Assembly: GCA_009602735.1 (NCBI GenBank)
Contig: WELA01013488.1
Span: 199,657-263,656 of the forward strand
Reading direction: 5' to 3'
DNA from: Mesotaenium endlicherianum
Taxonomy: Eukaryota > Streptophyta > Zygnematophyceae > Zygnematales > Mesotaeniaceae
Length of the DNA: 64,000 nt
Shown here: piece by piece, positions 47,900-59,150 of the stretch
How positions within the stretch are numbered: position 1 is the first letter of the stretch
Layout: every line of letters starts with the position of its first letter
Program-made: the position numbers and the translations under genes
The notes under the pieces: generated by a model
The model's input: only the letters and a program-made list of their open reading frames with translations
Databases searched by the model: none
Told to the model about the DNA's origin: nothing

Positions 47900-49145
47900 C
47901 CACACTATTGTGCATGGCTAAAAAACTATCGCCACCAACTTCGTTGCCTGCCTCGTGCACCTCCCCGTGGAGTGGAAGTTTAGAGGGGTGGTGAAATGAA
48001 TCGACTTACCAAATAGGCGATTAACAATTAATAAAGATCTTTATATCAGCAAGTAATCTTTATGGTAATTTCCGTTACTGGTTAAACGGCAAAGGACAAC
48101 ACACTAGCAGTGAATAATACTCGTAAATCAAATGCGAGTAAACTAGCATCAATAATGCAAATCAGTAAACTCATACATAAGCAAGGTTAGAAGTCAGTGC
48201 ATATTAATGGCTTCTTGCCTTGGATTCAGATCGCTCTCAGTAAGTTGTACAAAAGAGTTGGCCTCGTTTCCGAATGCCGAACTCGAGAGCAATGCCTAGC
48301 ATATGTACATGGAATGAGTTTACTGTTCAATGGTCAGTGCGATGGCACCGCCTACCCGGGAGTTAACCACGTTGGTAGGACCTCGGTTAACCAAATCCAC
48401 CGCCATCTCCCATCATCCCGAATCGCCATCCATCATAGGGATGTCATTTGGCCATTCATCTAGTATACCACACTTAGATGCATATCGAGGCAGTTCGCTG
48501 CTACCGAGTACGGAAGTCAGCTGGCTGTCAAAGAATGTGTCAGCAAGCTGACTTAAGGTGACCTGAGCCTGCTACTTCGGGCTGAGTCATTAAACTGATA
48601 TTAAATATAAAGTACAGCAGACTGATCATTAACTACAGTTCAGCAGGCTGAACTTATTTAACTATATTATTTAAATGATTATTATGTCAACCAATATACT
48701 GATTCATTACAGGTGGGTGGGTGGGTCTGTGTAGCAGCTACCTTCCTGCTGCAATGAGGCTTCTTTTCAAAGAAGGGCCTTTTGAGGGTTTTGTTTGTCG
48801 ATGAGACACAACACGTGTGAAATCGATCAAAATTTGAACACTTGTCAAACTTTGGTTTGCGATATTAAATGTTGCAAACCTTCAACTTTACAGCTGCACA
48901 CTATTGCTGGCACCAACTTCGTAGCCCGCCTCGTGCCTCTCCCAGTGGATTGGGGGGTTAGAGGGGTGGGTGGGTGGGTATGTGTAGCAACTACCTTCCT
49001 GCTGCAATGAGGCTTCTTTGCAACGAGAAGCCTTATGAGGGTTTTGTTTGTCGATGAGACACAACACGTGTGAAATTGATCAAAATTTGAACACTTGTTA
49101 AACTTTGGTTTGCGACATTTCATGTTGCAAACCTTCAATTTGGGA
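47900..49145 (+). repeat. Two-unit tandem repeat (about 250 bases each), unit 1 split by a solo LTR
   Basis: Unit 1 is 47900-47991 plus 48712-48895; unit 2 is 48896-49145. Shared landmarks are CACTATTG, CACCAACTTCGT, CCTCGTGC, TTAGAGGGGTGG, GCTACCTTCCTGCTGCAATG or its variant, TGAGGGTTTTGTTTGTCGAT and GACACAACACGTGTGAAAT. Unit 2 preserves the uninterrupted version of the site where unit 1 carries the LTR. Confidence 0.8.
47992..48711 (-). mobile_element. Solo LTR (family B), 720 bp, with 5-bp target duplication
   Basis: Starts TGAAATGAATC and ends GATTCATTACA, short inverted ends of the TG...CA type. It is flanked on both sides by GGTGG (47987-47991 and 48712-48716), a 5-bp target-site duplication. 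It is close in sequence to the LTR at 62894-63637, which shows the same ends. No internal region is present, so it is the product of recombination between the two LTRs of a retroelement. Orientation is inferred from the copy at 62.9 kb. Low divergence from that copy suggests a fairly recent insertion. Confidence 0.85.
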
Positions 49146-50184
49146 CGCAGGATCAGTAGCAGCTTAACACCAATGTAGTCTTTGCTATTTGTATGTCAGA
49201 TTTACTGCTTGGTTCTCTAAGACTTTGCAGTCATCATTTTTTGAGTCGAGGTTGATACACTAAATCGAGCTACAAGTGTGTGAATGGTCAACCTAGAAAA
49301 ACTATTTTGCGTTTGACGTTACGCATCTTTATGTTGACCTTTTATAGTTTTCCAAGTCACAAAAGTGTAGAACGTCAAGTCATCTTCGGAATGGCACCGG
49401 TTTTGCATCACTTGGATAGATATTGAAGAAGGTATTCGCGATTGAGTTCGCGCCGCCCACCAACCCCTAGCAGAAATTCCCCAAGGCCAATTTGTGACTA
49501 GACTTGCCCAAGGGTCACATTTTGGGCTATTTGCGACCCCAAGGGACCCTCTCTTAGTTCGAACAAATTCACGAGCTCCCTAGGACACATATCACTCACA
49601 TTTTCATATTTTAAGTGCACTCAAAAGGGTAATAACTTGGTGAATGCATCACCTCCTGCTAGAGGAAGCTTCCTCAAGTTACAGATCCATTTTTAAGGCA
49701 CTATCTAGGTAGCATTGGTCAAGGTAAACTCGGCCAACAGGGAGTCCTTGGCATATTCTTGCATCTGGTACTTGATTGTTTTGAGTGATGCCTAGCCTAT
49801 AGGATTGTTAGCACATCCTTTGCACACATTTGTGGACGTACGAGAGGCCCCCTAAAGTGACCTCACGATTGGTCAAACCCTCGACCCTTCGTTTGAATCG
49901 TTCACACCTGACCGATTGGCGAAGTAGTTATTTAAAAGTATTGGTTCATGTCAGAAGAATGTGTACGCGACCGCGCGAGCAGTAGCGACTTTTCAAAAGT
50001 TTTGCGGTTGCGAAAACGCCCGTTTGGCAGCAAACAATTTTTTGGAAATCGTCGCGTAACCTCCGAACGGCCAAACGGCTCGTTTGAGTATTGAGCCAAA
50101 CGGGATATACCCATTTGTCTATTTATTGATGAACATGAACAAGTGTCCAAGCAGGTGACTTGAAGCACTCCAGTGCCTCATGTT

Positions 50185-50204
50185 GGCGAGTATATATACT
50201 CGCC
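50185..50204 (+). promoter_or_regulatory. TATA-centred perfect palindrome in fossil LTR
   Basis: A 20-base perfect palindrome with arms GGCGAGTA and TACTCGCC around TATA. It lies about 30 bases before the TGTGAGTGCAACTCTCAC region and is probably the LTR core promoter. The matching LTR at 58.8 kb has a different but equally palindromic sequence at the same place. Confidence 0.6.
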
Positions 50205-52103
50205 AGAGTCATTGTGAGTGCAACTCTCACAAGCACACATTCTACTACTTTCGCTTTTGTTCTCGCATTCTCAAGGATTAATAATTATTATTATCGTTAT
50301 TTTATTTCCATTGAGTATAAAATTTTTCTTGAATACCGGGCAAAGATCCTCAAGAAAGCAGAAACGTTACAACTGCATCCTCAAGCGCAGTCGTGACTTC
50401 GTCCACATGGAGGCCTGAGTGCGTCGAGTGATGGCAAACGGCTCCGACTTGTTAATTCCTGAGCCTGCTATACGTCGCCAGCTGGTGCGCGGTTTGCACG
50501 AGGCACTTGGACACTTCGATGTCAAGCGCACTCTCTTGCCTTCTGTACATTGAGTATTTGTGGCACGGCATGACTAAGGTCATGACCGAGGTCGTCAACA
50601 GCTGCTCCCTTTGCAATCGTGTCCGCTCGAGCTTCACGACCCTCATCGTTGCTCTGCCCGCTTCCTATCCAGGGGCTCATCTATGGGTGGTCACTTGACT
50701 CGCTTGGAGAGTTGCCCAGGTCTCGCCGAGGCAACCTCTGCGTTTTGGTGATGATTGAGCACACGTCCAAATGGATCGAGCTTGTGCATTTTCCCAGCAA
50801 GGCCAATGAGGGGATTGCTCACACTTCCCTTGATCAGGTTCTTAGTCGCTTTGGCGGCTGTGCAGAGGTGCTAATCGACCAGGAGAAGGAGTTCTAGGGC
50901 AGCTTACAAAAGCTGCTAGAGAGCTCCATGATTGACCATCGAACTACATCCCGCGACCATCCCCGAGCTGACGGCCCTTGCAGAGCGCATGGTACAAACC
51001 TTTAAGCTGGGGTTATGCAAGTATTGCCTTAGCACCCATTGGGACGACCCACTCCTACGGTTAGCTATGTAGGGCACATGTTCAGTAAGCAAGCCTCTTT
51101 GGCCTCGCACTCCCCTTACTTTCTTCTCTACAGGTCGTCAGTCAATCCTGCCCACCAAAACTAGAATGGTGGCCAAGAACGTCCTCGACCTTGACAGTCC
51201 CAAATTGTGGGGTGCTCTCAGTGGGCAGCGTGCGCAGCTCTTTTCTACGCCTGGTACCCATGGCGATGGACAACCTTGGCATTGCATAGCACCGTGACAC
51301 TTTGAGGTATGCCATGACCCGTGGATGAGAGTATCACCCACGGGTGTTGCGATTTTTGCAGGTGACTTCGTGTACCCGCGACGTCTGACAAAGAACACAC
51401 CCTAGACACAAGCAGGTCAGTGATCATCCTGAGGGTCAGGAGCGCCTTAGCATCAGGAATGCTGGAGCTCAAAGTCAATGATAGTCATCTTCTAAAGGAT
51501 AACACAAAGAACTGTGGTCCCTGCCACCTCCCCAACCTTGACTTGCAACACGCGGCCGCCCAAAGATTGGGTCTGCCAAATTTGCCATAACCAAGGAAGC
51601 TAGGCTACGATGCTACTGTGCAACATTTGCAATCTCGATTTCCACATTGGTTGCCTCGATCCACCGCTCCTCCAAGTGCCGGCAGATTAGTTTTGCAGGG
51701 ACTGCTCATTGCTAGCTTTAGGCAGCGATCACAGCCCATCAGCTGGAGGTTGGGAGCTGGGCGGAGAATAAACATATTTGACATTTGCGTCCCTATTTGG
51801 TTGTAAAGCTACATGGATTATAGACTCCATTGCAACAAAACCTGCTAACTTGACTTATATTACTTATATGTCGCTAATGCACGCTTGAGCTCTTAACGCA
51901 CGACACCTGTCACGATTTATTGAGTCGAGGTTGATGCACAAAATGCTATAAGTGTGTGAACGGTCTACCGATAAAGTTTTTTGCATTTGATTTTAGGCAT
52001 GCATATATTGACCTTTTCTACATTCCCAAGGCACGAGAGTATAGAATGTCAAGTTAACTTCTAAATGGAACCGGTGTCGCGTCATTTGGATAGATATCGA
52101 AGG

Positions 52104-53011
52104 CCTAGTTATGGTTTTCACGCGTAACGGTCGGTAGACCCCGTAAAACGAGGCGTATTTTGGCGCAATTTGAAAATACGTAAAATACGCGGAATATTCA
52201 ATAGTGCAAATCGACGTCGCTCTATAGAGTCCGCTCTCTACGCTTTAATTGTCGGTAAAAAATTTCAGTTCCACATGTCATTTTCCGCACGTACGCGACG
52301 GCCAACTGGATCGGGTCACGAGTGAAACCTTTTTCGAAACGGACAACAATGCGACAATCTACAGATGACGAAAGCAAATCTCTCATACAAACATCACTCA
52401 GTCAAAAATAGGTCTAACTCACGTTTGTTTTTGGAGCTGCTGTGATCTTTGGCACTTGAAGCCTCCTTGAGTTGCTCTTCATCTTCCATTGAGTCAATGT
52501 AGAAATACCCCTCACGATCACCCATTCTTGCTGCTAACTTCAAAAGAACTTGCTAGACATTAAGTATACATTGGCAGTTGTGGAGGCTTCCGAAATTGAG
52601 AAGTGAGAGAAATCTGGAAGCAGCATTGTAGTTGTAGAAAGTGATAGTCCCCAAGCTGATGCCTAACGATAGGGCTACCCGGGACTACCTAATCCGCAGC
52701 GTTAGTGTGTTGCTGATGGACGGATTGTGTCACCTTTGTGCGTGTATCACTTTGACACAATACGCGCTAAAACTAGATTCCTACTCACCTGCAACTTCCC
52801 GCGTATTCGTTGATGACTGGACCTGTCGTTGTGGTTTTCACGGTCAAGTTGTCAAATTTATCCAAATTTATTTTCTTCGCACGCTCAGTCGGTTTATTTG
52901 TCGGTTTTTGCGCCGACACACATAATCTGCACAAATTACGGCCAGCGTTGGCGTAATACGTGTGTATGAAATCGTTTTACGCATAGTGCAAAAACGTACA
53001 TCTTAACTAGG
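52104..53011. mobile_element. hAT-like non-autonomous inverted-repeat element (908 bp)
   Basis: Begins CCTAGTTATGG and ends TAACTAGG, giving 8-base perfect terminal inverted repeats. It interrupts the 3' LTR of the Ty3/Gypsy fossil. Comparison with the uninterrupted 5' LTR shows that the flanks ATCGAAGG (left) and ATCGACAG (right) are an imperfect 8-base target duplication, the size made by hAT transposases. No transposase is encoded. The interior is rich in AATACG-like words, as in the element at 54482. Confidence 0.6.
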
Positions 53012-53465
53012 ATCGACAGAGATATCCGCAATTGAGTCCGCGCCACCCACCGACCCCCAGTGGAGATTCCCCAAAGGCGAATTCATGACTAGACTTTCCC
53101 AGGGTTCACATTTGGGCTATTTGCGACCCCAAAGGAAAGACTCATTAAATGCACTTATCAACAAGCTCCCTAGGACAAACATCACTTTCATTTCAATAGC
53201 TCATGTGCACCAAAAAGGCTATAACTTGGTGATTGCGTATCCTCTTGCTAGAGGAAGCTTCCCCAAGTTACAAGTTTACTTTTGAGGTACTATCTAGGTA
53301 GCATTGGTCAACGTAAGCTTGGCCAATAGGGAGCCCTTGGTATATTATTGCATCTAGTATTTGGTTAGTTTGAGTGTTGCCTAGCCTATAGGAGTGTTAG
53401 TACATCATTTGCACACATTTGTAGAAGTGTACTGTGTAAGAGACCTCCTATAATGACCTCATGCC

Positions 53466-54481
53466 TTGAATCCGCGTACAATTTGCCGGTTTTCTTGGAG
53501 TATAAAGTACTAGAGACGCCCTTAGTAAGACCCCTTCTTAAAGTCCTTATTAGAAAGTTCTAAGTACAGAGTTATGAGTAAAGCCGACACTTCTATCTTT
53601 TGTGTAATCTCTCTTGTGAGGAGCAACCCAACCTCTCCTAAGCTAGTTCCTAGTCACTTCAATGAGTTCTTTTGGCTAATCATCATTCATTGTTTGCTTT
53701 CCAATTTCCAGCCTTCAAGTGCTCACTCTAATAGCTGTTGACTTGAATTGTATTACTTCCGCTGCTGATGCTCGCTCGAGCAAAATAATGCAGAACACTT
53801 TTTATCCTTTGCTGTGCAAAGGTTGAGTCTTGTTTCCTGTACGATCCTTCCTATGTCAATGAGAGTCCACCTAATGATCGTAAGTATGTGCATGCTAGTG
53901 TCGTGGAGCTAGATCCCCCAAAGCTACTGCAATGACATGCGACACCAATATAGAACGAGATGCCACCATCTTGGGAGTCAGTGAACACCCTTTTTGAAGG
54001 TTGCAGACGATTCACTTTCAAAAAATCTCTCTTCGACCTTCACCAATCCTCTCGGGACGACAAATTGGCTCGCAAGTCGATTCCAGGTCCATAACACTTT
54101 ATACAGGCTGGACAAGCAATTTTGACCAGATGCAATCATACCCATATAACTTCAGCATCGGCTTCATACAATCACAAAGTATACAAGCACAATCCACTCA
54201 AAATTTGCACTTAACAAGCATATATTTTACCTCAGACAGCACTCAATGTATGTGCAAGTATATGCATACCCCAATGTGAATTGTGTTACAATGTCTCCGT
54301 TGCCTACGGATCAACCAACTATGGCTACGCTACCCTGCTTATCTTGCTGACGTTTGCCAATGCTATTTTGTATCATCGGCCTGGGCCGCTAACTAGGCTC
54401 GGCTTGAGCGCCACACTAATATAAGCACTCCAAACTTCTTCCAACGTACTACAACAATAGATTAATATGCCTATTGACATA
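53466..54481. other. AT-rich region without a recognised gene
   Basis: Holds a possible alternative LTR end with GGAGTATAAAGTAC near 53500 and otherwise no coding signal I can support. It may be further remnant of the Ty3/Gypsy fossil. Confidence 0.35.
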
Positions 54482-54837
54482 CCTAGACAAAGAATACGTA
54501 TGTGGAGTATTCGTATCACGAATACGTATTGCAAAAATACGTGTGAAAAATGGAAATATGTGTGTTTTACGTTTTTCCAAGATTCTTGGAATATTGGCAG
54601 GGCCTATAACTTTCAAATTATTCAGAAACTTTGAGCGCGATTGGTTGCACATGGTGGAGGACTCAATCTGCTATTGTATGAAGGTGGTAAATGTGAAAAT
54701 TAATCGTAACTTTCTCAAACCGCCAAACATTCATCACTACTTCTTCAGGACGCGTGTTTTGAGTGTTTTGAAACTACGTCAAAATATGTGGTGAAATACG
54801 TCGCTCACGGACCAATACGCGATATTCCATAACTAGG
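54482..54837. mobile_element. Small hAT-like inverted-repeat element (356 bp)
   Basis: Ends are CCTAGACAAAG on the left and CCATAACTAGG on the right; the right end is the exact inverse of the left end of the element at 52104. The flanks TTGACATA and TCAACATA are an imperfect 8-base duplication. The interior repeats AATACGT and ATACGTATT. No coding capacity. Confidence 0.55.
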
Positions 54838-55809
54838 TCAACATATGCTCGTTGCCTTTTTACCTCTACGGCTAAGCCGTCTCTGCTTGTTTTTGTTAAC
54901 GTCTCGATGACGCCTACGAGGCTCTTGATAGGGTTTAGGGTAGATTTGCTAAATTCCTCCTTTCTTTTTTGCTTCTTTGACTTCGACGTCTCTAGGCTAG
55001 CCTGACCACTACCATCTCCCTTGGAGGGTGATTTTACACTAGGTTTACTGCTTATTGAACCAGTTTTGACACCATAAGAGCCTTTTTTTGGATGGTCATA
55101 TTAAAACCATCCCTCATCTGATGCACTCACACCATCTATGTGTAGGTTGCTCTTTGAATAAGCTACATGCTCATGTAAAAAACTTAATTTTTGCACCAAC
55201 ATTTTTTGTACCTTTTGTACCTTAGGTGCAAACACACGTGTGCGCGACAAAAAGGTACAATCTTGGATGGCGCATATCTCGGAAAGTACAACTTTTCTGG
55301 GGTTGCTGATTTTTTGTAAGCTACCTCATGATGTGTGGAGCCTATAGCACTTCAAATATTTACATTTAGACTTGTGCACCCTGAGTTATAGCATCTCAAA
55401 CTTTGGTGTTAGTATTGACACCAGGTTTTTTGCATTGGTTCCACAATATGTGTAGCAAAGTATGAGAGCTGCATAACAGTGTTCTTCATTTCTTTTGCAA
55501 TACTTCATCCATATTAATGAAACAAGTATTCATACATTCAGTACATACTAACCTAGTACTCTACAGCAATGAAGCTCAAAAAATGTGCAAAGAAAAAATA
55601 ATAGCATATGATGCAATGCCCTATGTGTCGAGGCGTCAAAAGTTCAAGTCTGAAGTTATACACTTGCTGCCAGAAATTGAGACTGAGTGTTTTTGCAAGT
55701 CTGTCATACTACTGAGCTCTATAACCATTAGGAAGCCTATATAGAGGAATATCTACATGCTTGATGTTCCTTGTAGTGTGAGAAATCTCGAAGCAAGTGT
55801 CAAGACACA
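54838..55809. other. AT-rich flank of the piggyBac-like gene
   Basis: No gene recognised. A CACACGTGTG palindrome occurs at about 55231. The 3' end of the piggyBac element should lie here, but I could not identify matching terminal repeats or TTAA borders. Confidence 0.35.
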
Positions 55810-57909
55810 TCACCACATTACAGGGCTGCACATAAATTGGCACCTAGCTTTCCTAGCTGCTGCCCCCATGTAAAACTTCTTAGACATGCAGATCACACAG
55901 TTTGCTCTCACTCCCTTATCTACATGGCTAGGAAAATGCCTTGCTGTCCACCTTGCCTCCCCTGCCTCCCCTGACTGACAACCACTAGACCCAGGCTTGA
56001 GCTGTCTATCGCGAGGATGAACCCATGATGTCATCTCCTCCACCAAGTCAAGCATAAAGGTGTACCTGTCCTTCTCAAGATGAGCTAGCTGGTACAAGAT
56101 AAAAACATTAGCAATAGCACCATCAAAAAGACCCCAATACAGACGATACCACCACTTCTGAGTCACCTGCTCAGTATCCACAGGATAGTTGTCGCGCAGG
56201 CACAGTTTGTCAAATTGGTCCACTGCATCCTTGTATTGGTTGTAGTGAAATACAATCTCAGGACAAGGAATAGTCTTCTTCTCTCCCCCCTTCTGTCTCC
56301 TCTCCACTTGTTATACATTTAGACCTCTACAATTTGACAAGAAGTTCACCTGCTTCTTATCCTGCAAGAGAACTAAAATCTGCTCAGGCCTGTCAGAGAT
56401 GACTGCTACAAAACTACCCTAGTCTACTTCTTTCTGACCTGGGGATGCTTCTAACTTCAACTCATTCTTAGGATAGTGCTTCCTCTTAGTCTCACATGTT
56501 CCAGTTGCACCATGGCCCAGATCTAACAACTTCTGAATGAGCACAAGACAAGTAAAGCCTCTTTCTTAAACATAATTATATGTTTGATTTTTAGGCAAGT
56601 GTTTACAAGTTCCATGACAACCTGAGTGTTTCTATCCGGCCTCTTGACTTTGTCATACACTATGAAATCCCAACAATAGTATGTGATGGAATCAACAAGT
56701 GTAAAGATCTCTATTCCAAACTTGTAAGGCTTTTTAGGACAATATACTCTAACTGGACACATTCTGTTTCTAGTCGGAGCTCACCTCTCATCAATAGTCA
56801 TGTGCACTCCCGGATTGTAGTACTTTTTAGAAGTTTGTTTGAGCAGAGTGATGAAGGGCTGACATTGCCACAATCTATACTCTCCAGACTGCCTATCAAT
56901 GACATTCCTGCCAGCATTTACAATAAGATGCAAGTGCTTTTTGATTTTCACCCACCTGTCCTTGGAGGCTGGACATCCATTTTCCAAAAGCTGGAAACAG
57001 GAGAGGTCCTCTCTTATCACTCCTCCAGTACATAGTATATCTGAGCAGGGGATTGAGGGCTATGGCTATGCAAAGCCCATGCCACATGATTAACTCTTTA
57101 GTGCTCAAAATAATCCAATTCTTAGCTCCTTCAAGCTCCGCATAAGCATTTGTTTCTTCACACATGGAGTCATACCAGTTCATGGTCACCAGCAGACGCA
57201 ACACAACCCATGGAGTATAGTGGTAAAACTGAGCAGAGCACATCCTTGTTAGGCCAGTAGTCAAGGTGCTCACAGGCTTCTTGAGCCACCCGTGCACTTC
57301 ACCTTCATCAAAAGGTCTTTAAGCATAGTCTGGTCCTTGCAGCTCCTCCTCCTCTTCGGGTGCTTCATCCAACAGGGGCTCCCCTTCGGACTCCAGCTCT
57401 GAATCAGAGCTATGTTCCTCGGATTTCGAGTCTAGGCCCTTCTTATTCCTATACCCCTTCTTAGCCCTCTTCTTACCCTTGTCTTTTGCTACAACCTTTC
57501 TCTTGCCTCTCTCATCTCTAGAGCCTGGTACAGTGATGTCAGGTCCCTTTTGCGTATGTGGCCTACCCCTCCTTCTAACCGACTGGTCTTCATCCTCCTC
57601 TACCTCATCTGGTTCAGAGTCTTCTGCCTCTTCCTGCTCTACTGTAGTCTGTGTAGTTTGTGTAGTTTGGGTAGTTTGTGTGTCTGGTGTCAGTTGCAAA
57701 GGATGCACGGAATTTTGTGTCTGTGACATATCTCCTGGCCGAATCCTAACAACTCCCTCTCTAGGCATAACCCACTGTTCTTCTGGTATTTGAGGTATGT
57801 ACTTGAGCACAAATGAACGTTTCCAGGTTTTGTACTCTCCGTCATAGGCAAAATAGCACTTGTATCTAGTTTCTTTAATCCTGTTATCTTCTTCCTCTAC
57901 AACTCCCAT
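55810..57909 (-). pseudogene. PiggyBac-type transposase (DDE_Tnp_1_7), degenerate
   Basis: A DNA-transposon transposase read on the minus strand. N-terminal part 57909-57319 encodes an acidic, Thr/Gln-repeat region (DTQTTQTTQTTQTT) with basic patches. Then come the piggyBac core segments in the right order: LIMWHGLCIAIALNPLLRYT (compare the family GxLxxMGxxxxP segment), RGPLLFPAFGKWM or SCFQLLENGCPASKDRW, KKYYNPGVHMTIDE (first catalytic Asp), VYCPKKPYKFGIEIFTLVDS, CETKRKHYPKNEL, and YKDAVDQFDKLCLRDNYPV with QKWWYRLYWGLFDGAIANVF (third Asp in VDQFD). A C-terminal Cys-rich segment (CVICMSKKF, ARCQFMC) is the usual piggyBac zinc-binding tail. The frame changes near 57010, an in-frame stop lies near 56765 and another near 56415, and the second catalytic Asp (normally DN) is not seen in the aligned MFKKEALLVL segment. 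It is therefore inactive. Confidence 0.8.
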
Positions 57910-58645
57910 GATAAAAAACTCCTCACACTCCTCTTCAAACTCGTGTGCAGCCCATACCTTACCCCATAGTTTGCTAGGAGTTAATATTTTGTGCCTGCAC
58001 CCACCACGGGACCCGTAGACAAAGAGGGAATGGCAACCATGGCTGCTGTCGTGTGCAATAGAGAGTACAGTGAGGTGAAGATGAGCAAAGAAAAGTGGCT
58101 AATTTTGATTGAATTTCACCTGCTTCTTGGCAGGCAAAATGGCATATCTTCCTGCAAACGTGTCCGATCGCAACAAACTCATTTTTGCCGTACTCCTTGG
58201 GTCCAAAAACGGATGTAGGCATATTAGAATCATTTAATTTTGACTTATATAACTTAAAAAATAGGGGCGCATAAAATTGGCTCGTAGTGGTATTAAATTT
58301 GGTTCTGGAACCAATATTGGTCCCACAGTATACGTAGTGTTAAAGAGGATAATTTCAAATCTTGAATCCTCTTTGTCCTAGATTAGCCTTGCTCACCAAG
58401 GGCTTCTTGCCCAAACTTTGATTGTCTAGGTTCACTCTCTTGCCGGATATTGACTTAGAAAATGATGGTTGGGCCGTCGGCCTATTGCAGTGTTCCTGCG
58501 CTTTGGCCATCAACATGGCCGCATAAAGAGTAGCAATGTTCTTCTCCATTTCCGATCGCGCAAGCTCCTCTTTCTATTGCGGCTCGCTTCTCAGCCACCA
58601 AGCAGCCAGCCGGTTTTTTTCTTCCTTGACCAATCACTCAGCCTC
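57910..58645. other. Region between piggyBac-like gene and chromovirus LTR
   Basis: Contains the upstream part of the piggyBac element and, next to the LTR, a minus-strand open frame (58355-58549) starting MEKNIATLYAAMLMAKAQEH that lies just downstream of the LTR in the element's direction. It could be a gag-like leader of an adjoining element, but I have no firm family match. Confidence 0.3.
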
Positions 58646-58812
58646 TGTAACGTTTCTACTTTTCGAGAGGATCTTTCCTCGGTATTCAAGGAATATTTAA
58701 ATGAAGTGGAAAAAAAATCTATATACTTGTGCAAATTGACAAATCCTCGAGAAAGCAAAAATGAAAACTAACGTAGAATGTGTGCTTGTGAGAGTTGCAC
58801 TCACAATGACTT

Positions 58813-58832
58813 TGCAGGTATTTATACCTGCA
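58813..58832 (-). promoter_or_regulatory. TATA-containing palindrome in chromovirus LTR
   Basis: Arms TGCAGGTA and TACCTGCA around a TATA-like centre, at the position matching the palindrome at 50185 in the other LTR. It precedes the shared TGTGAGTGCAACTCTCAC-type segment and is probably the LTR promoter. Confidence 0.6.
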
Positions 58833-59088
58833 CGACGTGAGGCACTGAAGTGTTTCAAGTCACCACCAAGGGCACTGGTTCATGTCAACGAAAACAGGCG
58901 AAGGGGTACGACCCATTTCGGCTGAATGCCTGAAACGCGCCGTTTGGCCGTTTGGAGACTTTTCGACGGTTTTCGAAAAACCGTTTCGCGCCAAACGGGC
59001 GTTTTCGCGTTCTCGCGACTTTCCAAAAAGTCGCGACTGTTTGCGGAGTCGCGTACACGTGCTTTTTGTCATGAACCGGTAGTTATAA

Positions 59089-59150
59089 AAACTACTTCGC
59101 CAATCGGTTACGTGAACGTTTCTAACGACAGGTCGCGGGTTCGAATCCGC
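59089..59150 (+). other. tRNA-like relic (A-box and B-box) inside the chromovirus LTR
   Basis: A B-box match GGTTCGAATCC (59138-59148) and an A-box-like TTCGCCAATCGGTTA (59096-59110) are 42 bases apart, the spacing of a tRNA gene. The anticodon and acceptor stems do not pair well, so this is not a functional tRNA. It may be a tRNA-derived or Pol III promoter-like relic, running opposite to the LTR. Confidence 0.3.

Larger units (their letters stand above)
49229..53465 (+). mobile_element. Old Ty3/Gypsy LTR-retrotransposon fossil
   Basis: A broken and old element. 5' LTR about 49229-50371 (ends ACGTTACA); internal remnant 50372-51907; 3' LTR from about 51908 (starts TGTCACGAT) to near 53465, where its match to the 5' LTR fades. 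The two LTRs differ by eye at about one base in five, which indicates great age. The internal part keeps only integrase-like sequence (a zinc-binding-type segment CSLCNRVRS and a core-like segment LVMIEHTSKWIELVHF) near 50.4-51.1 kb; gag, protease and reverse transcriptase are not recognised, so most of the interior is lost. It carries many breaks. A hAT-like element (52104-53011) sits inside the 3' LTR. Confidence 0.7.

Noticed and set aside
55020-58330. Terminal inverted repeats and TTAA borders of the piggyBac element
   Set aside because: Several TTAA sites exist on both sides, but no pair is followed by matching inverted repeats that I can see, so ends are left undefined.
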